A stretch of 64,000 nt of DNA from positions 3,038,001 to 3,102,000 of the forward strand of contig NW_027248941.1 of the NCBI RefSeq assembly GCF_036711975.1. The letters are read 5' to 3'. This DNA comes from Onthophagus taurus (taxonomy: Eukaryota > Arthropoda > Insecta > Coleoptera > Scarabaeidae). A program made the translations under genes and the position numbers. Each line of letters starts with the position of its first letter. The first letter of the stretch is position 1. Under the pieces are notes generated by a model. That model was not told where the DNA came from. It saw only the letters and a program-made list of their open reading frames with translations, and searched no databases. Below, piece after piece: positions 58,500 to 64,000 of this stretch.

Positions 58500-61400
58500 T
58501 TAATCGGAATCGGCGCGCATTCCGCGCACTTCACCTTTTTGGCGCAACTTTTCCAACTCTTCCTTTGTTTTATCTTCGATTGCTCGAATATCCTCCATCG
58601 TTAAACCGTGCCATTTATCCATCCAACAAACCACTTGTCTATGGAAATTCGTAAACAGCCTGCGCTCCGATTTTTGAATAAAAGTTTCCACTCGATTCTA
58701 TAAAAAAAATAATAATTAACATTAAAATTTCAAATTAAAAAAAAAAATTGTAGGTTAAGTATTAAATTTGAATGACGTTTGAGGTTATAATAAAAAAATT
58801 AAAGATGACAATTATAATTAATGACGTTTAAGCGAATTTAGGTTATGTCACTTATGTTTAGGTTAAAAATACCATTATAAACATCAAAAAACTTGATTTA
58901 AATCACTGTTCCTATGTATGCCGATATATATTTTGTTGTATTTGGGGGGCGACAGGCGCGCCGAGTTCGCTTTTTAACTAAATCATTTCTTTAACTCATT
59001 CTTTTCATTAATGACTATATTTGTGTTGGTACATTTCCTTACTAACTTTATGATTTCATCACCATTTTTATAACAATATAAAATTAATTCCCCGTATCTT
59101 ACACGTTTCTTGATAACCAATTGCTTAGTATAACGAAAAATTTTATCTTTAAATTGATTATAAACTTAAATATTAACGAGAAATTGTTTGTGGAAATTTG
59201 ACGTTTCCATACGCTTTATTTTTTGATCGCCATCTATCGGATTAGCACCGAATTAATTTAAATTAAGCATAAATTTTACCGCCACCTACTAATTTGAAGC
59301 TAACAAAAAAGAGAGTAAGGTTAAAATTAAAAATGTACTCACTTGTAATCCGAACCATTTAAATTCTACCGTAACTAATTTATAGCAAGTCATAACGGGG
59401 TTAACTTTATCTTTCCAATCGGGAGTATCCAAAGGTCCGCGTCCAGTCTTCACCGATTTATAAGTTTTCGGATCTTCATCGGCTTTGTAATCATTGGATG
59501 TAATCGGATCATTCGCTATATCGATGTACACCACTTCCCGTTGTTTTAGTTTTTCCCCAGTTAATTCATGGACCTAAACCAAAAGGAACCAATTATAATT
59601 GAACAATAAAAAACATGTTTTCTTAACGTTTATTTTTTTCCACTTACGTTTTCTTGATGCCCTTTATCCGGACAATGCATACTTTCGATACATATTACAA
59701 AGTTATCTTTCATATAACCAGGGTTCTTTTCGATGAATGAATTTGTTTTAAAGTTGAGATGTAAGTAGTTGTGATGTAAATAGTTGTCGGTGTGGAAATA
59801 ATGAAAAAAGAAAAAAAATTAATTTAATAACTTACATTTTCTGTTTGACCTCTATCGCTTTCATGGACTGATTCAATGGTTATGGTGAAATTACCTTTCA
59901 TATACGGAGGGTTCTAAATGAACAATAAATATTATAAAGGTAATCGTTTTTTAATGTTTATAACCCCGAGGAGATCTAACCTCAAAATAATTTTTTTATG
60001 AAATGACACTTTTATAGTTATGCCATCTATTAGATTTTTTCCCAACTACATTAAATTTATTATTTAATTATTATTTTTAGTTTACTTCTTACCGATATAA
60101 CAGTCTTGCAATACGGATAAGCGTTCCACGCCTCTTCATGTATCTCCAAACTTCCTTTCGGTGCTAATAATCGGATGAATGCAGGTACTTTGCTCGCCAA
60201 ATGATAAATTTTATAAGTATATTGCCCCGCATTGTATTTCCCCCCCAAAAGGGGGTAATTGGTGAATGGTTCGTTCTTCAAAACTTCGATACCTTCACCT
60301 CCACCCGTATTATCCTTAGAAGCTTCCGCAACACTGTATAATTGAGCCACTTGATACTAAAATTAAGAAATTAAATATATGGGCGAATAAATAAAAATAA
60401 ACGAGCAAAAAAGGTAAAATTTATGTTAGACAAAATTGAAAAGGAAGTGAAGTTAATGATTGAGTTTTACTTGACTTTGGACGCACTTAAAATTAACCTT
60501 GGGGATGGCATTAATTATTTACGTGCGTTAAAGCACCTGTTTATATCTGTAATTTTATTATTTCATAAAAGTAATTTAATGTAATTAGGTTAAGAATGAA
60601 ATTATTTTTGATTTGCGCTAACTTCACGCCGAAAAAATTCAGTTCATTTTGGATTAAAATTGGTGTCTAATTTCATGTTGTTCGATGCCATAAATTAAAT
60701 GACAATTTCTTTAAATTGTTTAAAAAATAAAAATTAAGTTGTTAAATTAATTGATAATTGTTAAAATTAAACAAGCACGTGTACTTTTTAAGTAATTAGA
60801 CTTTGTACTTGAAAAAAAAAATAATAAAAGTGTTGGTTGACATTGATTCATTTTTTGCAGATTTAATTTTTTTATAAGAATTGTGTAAAAAATCGACGTA
60901 ATCTTTGATTATTTCGCTTTATAATGGTTTATCTAACTTTAAAATCCAATTACTCTTCAATAAATAAACACTTAATCTTGGTTTTTTGACGATAAGAAAT
61001 CTATAAAAAGCTCTATAAAAGGTTTTAAATTTTTTGTTTAATTTTGATTTATTTAATTATTTCGTTGTAAATTAATTAAAATAATTAGATTTTTAATATA
61101 AATAATTTAAAAATAAAAAAAAAGTGTTGCCAACCTCAAATAATAAAAAAAATTAAAAAATTAATAAATATTCTTTTTTGTTTAAAGAGGATTACATGAA
61201 ATTGTGGCAATCTTATCAATAAAATAAAAATAAAAATTGTTATCGTATCATTCCCCATTTACAAGCATCAGATTAAAATAGTTAAAATCAATTGTAATTT
61301 GTCAAATCATCAAATTAAAAAAAAAATTTAAGATATCATTAACAATGACTTTATTTCTTTCGAAATGGATTTTATTAAATTAAGAGTAAAACTTACCTCT

Positions 61401-61696
61401 TCAACGGTCAAGGGAAGAGTTACACGGCTGCAAAATGAAATGAAGGTTACAAAATTTTTTTTATTAGGTTAGGTTTTTTTTCTCCCCAAAATCACGCCTC
61501 CACGTCTACAAAAACGCAAATATCGATTCGATTTTTCGGTTTATTAACGTTTAATCTGCCGAACTAAAAAGGTTTCGAATCGGAGTGGAGAAAAAAAACC
61601 TTGAATCCTCACTTTTAGGGCGAATTGAATGAATCGAACAACGTTTAATTCGTGTACTTAACCTAAAATTTGTACTCACTATTCTTTAATTAACAT
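58500..61696 (-). CDS. vib: Phosphatidylinositol transfer protein (class I), vibrator
   Basis: A soluble single-domain lipid carrier that moves phosphatidylinositol and phosphatidylcholine between membranes, supporting PI4P/PIP2 pools and cytokinesis. Exons: 61696-61680 (MLIKEY), 61427-61397, 60356-60093, 59913-59836 or 59725-59648 (alternatives), 59573-59343 and 58697-58500. One copy of the 78-nt exon gives 272 aa, the family length. Hallmarks: [79 protein letters not shown] and [12 protein letters not shown]. The C-terminal helix ends in RGMRADSD. The two 26-residue versions (NPPYMKGNF... and NPGYMKDNF...) are homologous and phase-0. The 17-nt first coding exon is unusually short but matches the family start exactly. 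Confidence 0.96.
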
Positions 61697-62312
61697 CTTG
61701 TTGGCAGTAAATACGCACTATTTAACATGTGAATATGTAAGCCGTTTGTTGAACGACCAGCGGACGCGGCAACGTTTAGTGATTCACTATTGTAAGAAAA
61801 CGATTGAAGTGGTAAAATATGGGACTCACTAAGCGCATGTGCGCTGACGTAATCGACTGACGTCGATATTCGCAACTTTTCCGAACGTTTTCACAGGTTT
61901 TCAATACAAAATAATCATTTTTGTTAATTTGAAGATTATTAAGAACATCACTTTTTGACGTTTCATCACTTTTTTATTACCAACTTCATATTAATTGTCA
62001 CTTTCATATTTATTAGTTTAAATTTTTAAAAATTATTTAATAATTAATTTACTTCATTAATTAAAATCCTCAACTTATAAACAATTTAAAAAATAAATTA
62101 AATTTATTAATTTAATTAAGCGACATCTCTCATCAATTTTTATAAACCTATAAGCACCATCTCGCGGATTTTTTTATCAACAAAAATAACCTCTATAATA
62201 TACATCGCTTTTTTTATTTATCAACTTTTATAATATATAATATATATGTATATGCTTTTACTCAATCCTAATTAATTAATAAATATCATTAAATCATCTT
62301 CGCTTCATCAAA
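61697..62312. other. Vibrator 5' leader/promoter and downstream flank of next gene
   Basis: Just above the vibrator ATG (61697-61900) the DNA is GC-richer and probably holds the leader and promoter. The rest is AT-rich. No other gene. Confidence 0.5.
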
Positions 62313-63780
62313 CTAATCTCTTAGGTGCGTGTTGGCGTTAACGTCGTCCGATTTAGGTTGTTGGCTTTTCGTTTTGCCTATTGAACAGAAAATGATGCAT
62401 ACATTTATTTCTTAAATCTTTTGCGATACTAACCTGCGTAATTCCCCATAAATTCAAGCTGTTGCTTCTTGTGTGCTTCTATTAAAGCGTTTAATTCCGC
62501 TTTTTGCCGATTTAGCATCTCCTCGAAAGTTTCCCCCTAAAAAAATAAATTTATTTAAAATAAAAATTAAATGAATTAATTAATCAAAAACAAATAATTA
62601 GTAGAGATGCAAAATACAAAGCGATTATTAACCAAATTCTTACCGAATACGTGTAATAACTCTCAACATAATCTTGTAAAGGTACGGTTTTAGCACATCC
62701 ACAACATCTAACAATTTCTTTTTCTTTGCTTCGTTTATTAAACTCGAAATTAAACTTGTTTAACGATGCCGGATAATCCAAACTGTTCGTTGAATGAACC
62801 GTGTGATACTTATCTTTTAAATGCAAATCAGAAAATAAATTATGCGAAGAAATCGATTGCTTTTGCTTGGAACGCAAAATTTCGGCGGGTTCCATAGGAA
62901 CCTTTTGGTAATCATCCGATAATTTTAAATTATGATGTGAGAAAGTCCTCGATTTTAAAGCCATCTTCGATGAATCTGTTTGTAAAGATAACTTCCTAGA
63001 TTTTTCCAAATTCTCCTCATCTTCTTCACCGCTCAACAACAAATTAAATCGAAACGGGGTTATTGGAGATTTCCGTTTTCTTTTATTCCTTATAAACCTC
63101 CTTGGTTCTTTAATCACCAGTTCCGATTGCGTTTTTCCAAACCGATCCCTCAAGTTTGAATTGGTCTCGTAATCATCCGACTCGTAATAATCCGATCCCG
63201 AAATTCCCCTTTTTCTCTCAACGTACTCATAAATATTAGGTAAACTATTCGATAAATTCTCCTTCGTTGGGGGGCACACAACAATATCCGGGATTCTTTG
63301 TTTTGGACGCCGAAAAATCTCCTCCAAACGATTACTTAAATTATCATAACATTGCTTATATTTTTCCGGGGAAATTCGATTAAAGCTATCCGAACTATCC
63401 GAATCATCAGACAATGTCTCGAAGGCTGGATGCATTGATAAACATAACCTCGATGCTACTTTAAGTCGTAACGCTTCCGTTTCCGTTGATGTTTTAGATG
63501 TCGTGAAATTAGCGGTTGAGGTTATGTTTTCGATCTCTCCGATTAATTTCTTTTATTGAAAGTTTTATGAGATGGGGGGTTTTCGAGCAAAAAAAGGAAA
63601 ACAAAAACAACAAAATTAGTTAAATAAAAAATTAGGTTAAATTAAAGGTAAAATAAAATTAAAGATGCAAATAAAGTCAATGCAAATTAGTTTAAATTAA
63701 AAACTACATTTTTTAAAATTAAATCTTGCAAATAAAAAAAATTCTACTTACAACATCTCCAACTCCTAAATTATTCGCAT
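62313..63780 (-). CDS. Unrecognised gene, 3' end only (coiled-coil C-terminus)
   Basis: I do not recognise this protein. Visible exons: 63780-63752, 63549-62644, 62536-62434 and 62377-62313, with phases 2, 0, 0 and 1 that close perfectly (367 codons). The 5' exons lie beyond the right edge. The visible part starts ANNLGVGDV, continues KLIGEIENITST and has an acidic Ser/Asp stretch (ETLSDDSDSSDSF). A long disordered basic region follows with RNKRKRKSP and a CCGCAKTV cysteine cluster, and then a helical, coiled-coil-like end (FEEMLNRQKAELNALIEAHKKQQLEF). The ATG at 63435 inside exon 2 is internal to the frame. The apparent C-terminal membrane helix of the unspliced frame is intron. No family is proposed. 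Confidence 0.8.
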
Positions 63781-64000
63781 CTGAAATTAAATTAAAAAAA
63801 TTATAATAATAAATAGACATAACCTCCAATTTTTACGTCAAAATGATATTTTGAGGTTAGAATCATCTTTACTTCCACAATACATAAATTTATTAAAATG
63901 TGTACGACCATTTTCGAAGACATCGGCCGTCACCGACACCAAAATATTAAAAAACGTAATTTAGATCTCAACTCATATTGGTATAGCAGGAGATTTCATG
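63781..64000. other. Intron of the unrecognised gene at the right edge
   Basis: A minus-strand acceptor lies at 63781-63782. The rest of the window reads as AT-rich intron. No further exon was identified. Confidence 0.5.

Noticed and set aside
62584-62643. C-terminal membrane helix in the 62584-63435 ORF
   Set aside because: It is translated intron after a GTAAGA donor at 62643. The spliced protein continues into a coiled coil instead.

Overview
The window is nuclear DNA from an insect, most likely a beetle. It is AT-rich, has many short introns (about 45-110 bp), carries insect-type gene families (a CngL-type cyclic-nucleotide-gated channel, CYP4-clan P450s, a vibrator-type PITP) and is full of Tc1/mariner-type TIR elements with TA target duplications. 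No prokaryotic, viral or CRISPR features were seen. Species assignment is inference.

Layout. 1-5101: an array of seven 147-bp satellite monomers, then non-coding DNA with degenerate single monomers. 5102-12486 (+): the 3' part of a CngL-type channel gene, 15 exons whose splice phases all close in one frame. 15050-16106 (+): a phosphoglycerate mutase with an unusual Cys/Pro-rich N-terminal extension. 17676-19022 (-): an unrecognised 448-aa protein. 19-27 kb: repeat-rich, with a 1-kb foldback element, a 2-kb palindromic element and small hairpin MITEs. 27050-30576 (-): a PTB-domain protein with a K-Y/F-D/E-x repeat tail; its leader exon may lie near 34.4-35 kb. 31-40.9 kb: a transposon graveyard with a broken Tc1/mariner-like element, nested MITEs and tandem repeats.

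40910-63780 is gene-dense: a CRAL-TRIO protein (-), DNAAF1 (-) divergent from an RMDN3/PTPIP51-like gene (+), two head-to-head P450 genes (- and +), an F-box/LRR gene (-), a TE and satellite island (54.7-57.2 kb), the PITP gene vibrator (-), and the 3' end of an unrecognised gene (-) that continues past the right edge.

The genes are independent eukaryotic loci, not an operon. The most interesting points are: two homologous 78-nt exons in vibrator that look mutually exclusive; an FFAT-like VAP-binding motif in the RMDN3-like protein; a repeated G-x-G-L-P-L-L helix in the CngL tail; the extended phosphoglycerate mutase; a P450 whose I-helix has lost the usual AGx(D/E)T glycine; and several giant perfect-to-imperfect palindromes. 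All exon joins were made by hand from GT/AG sites and phase, without transcript data.
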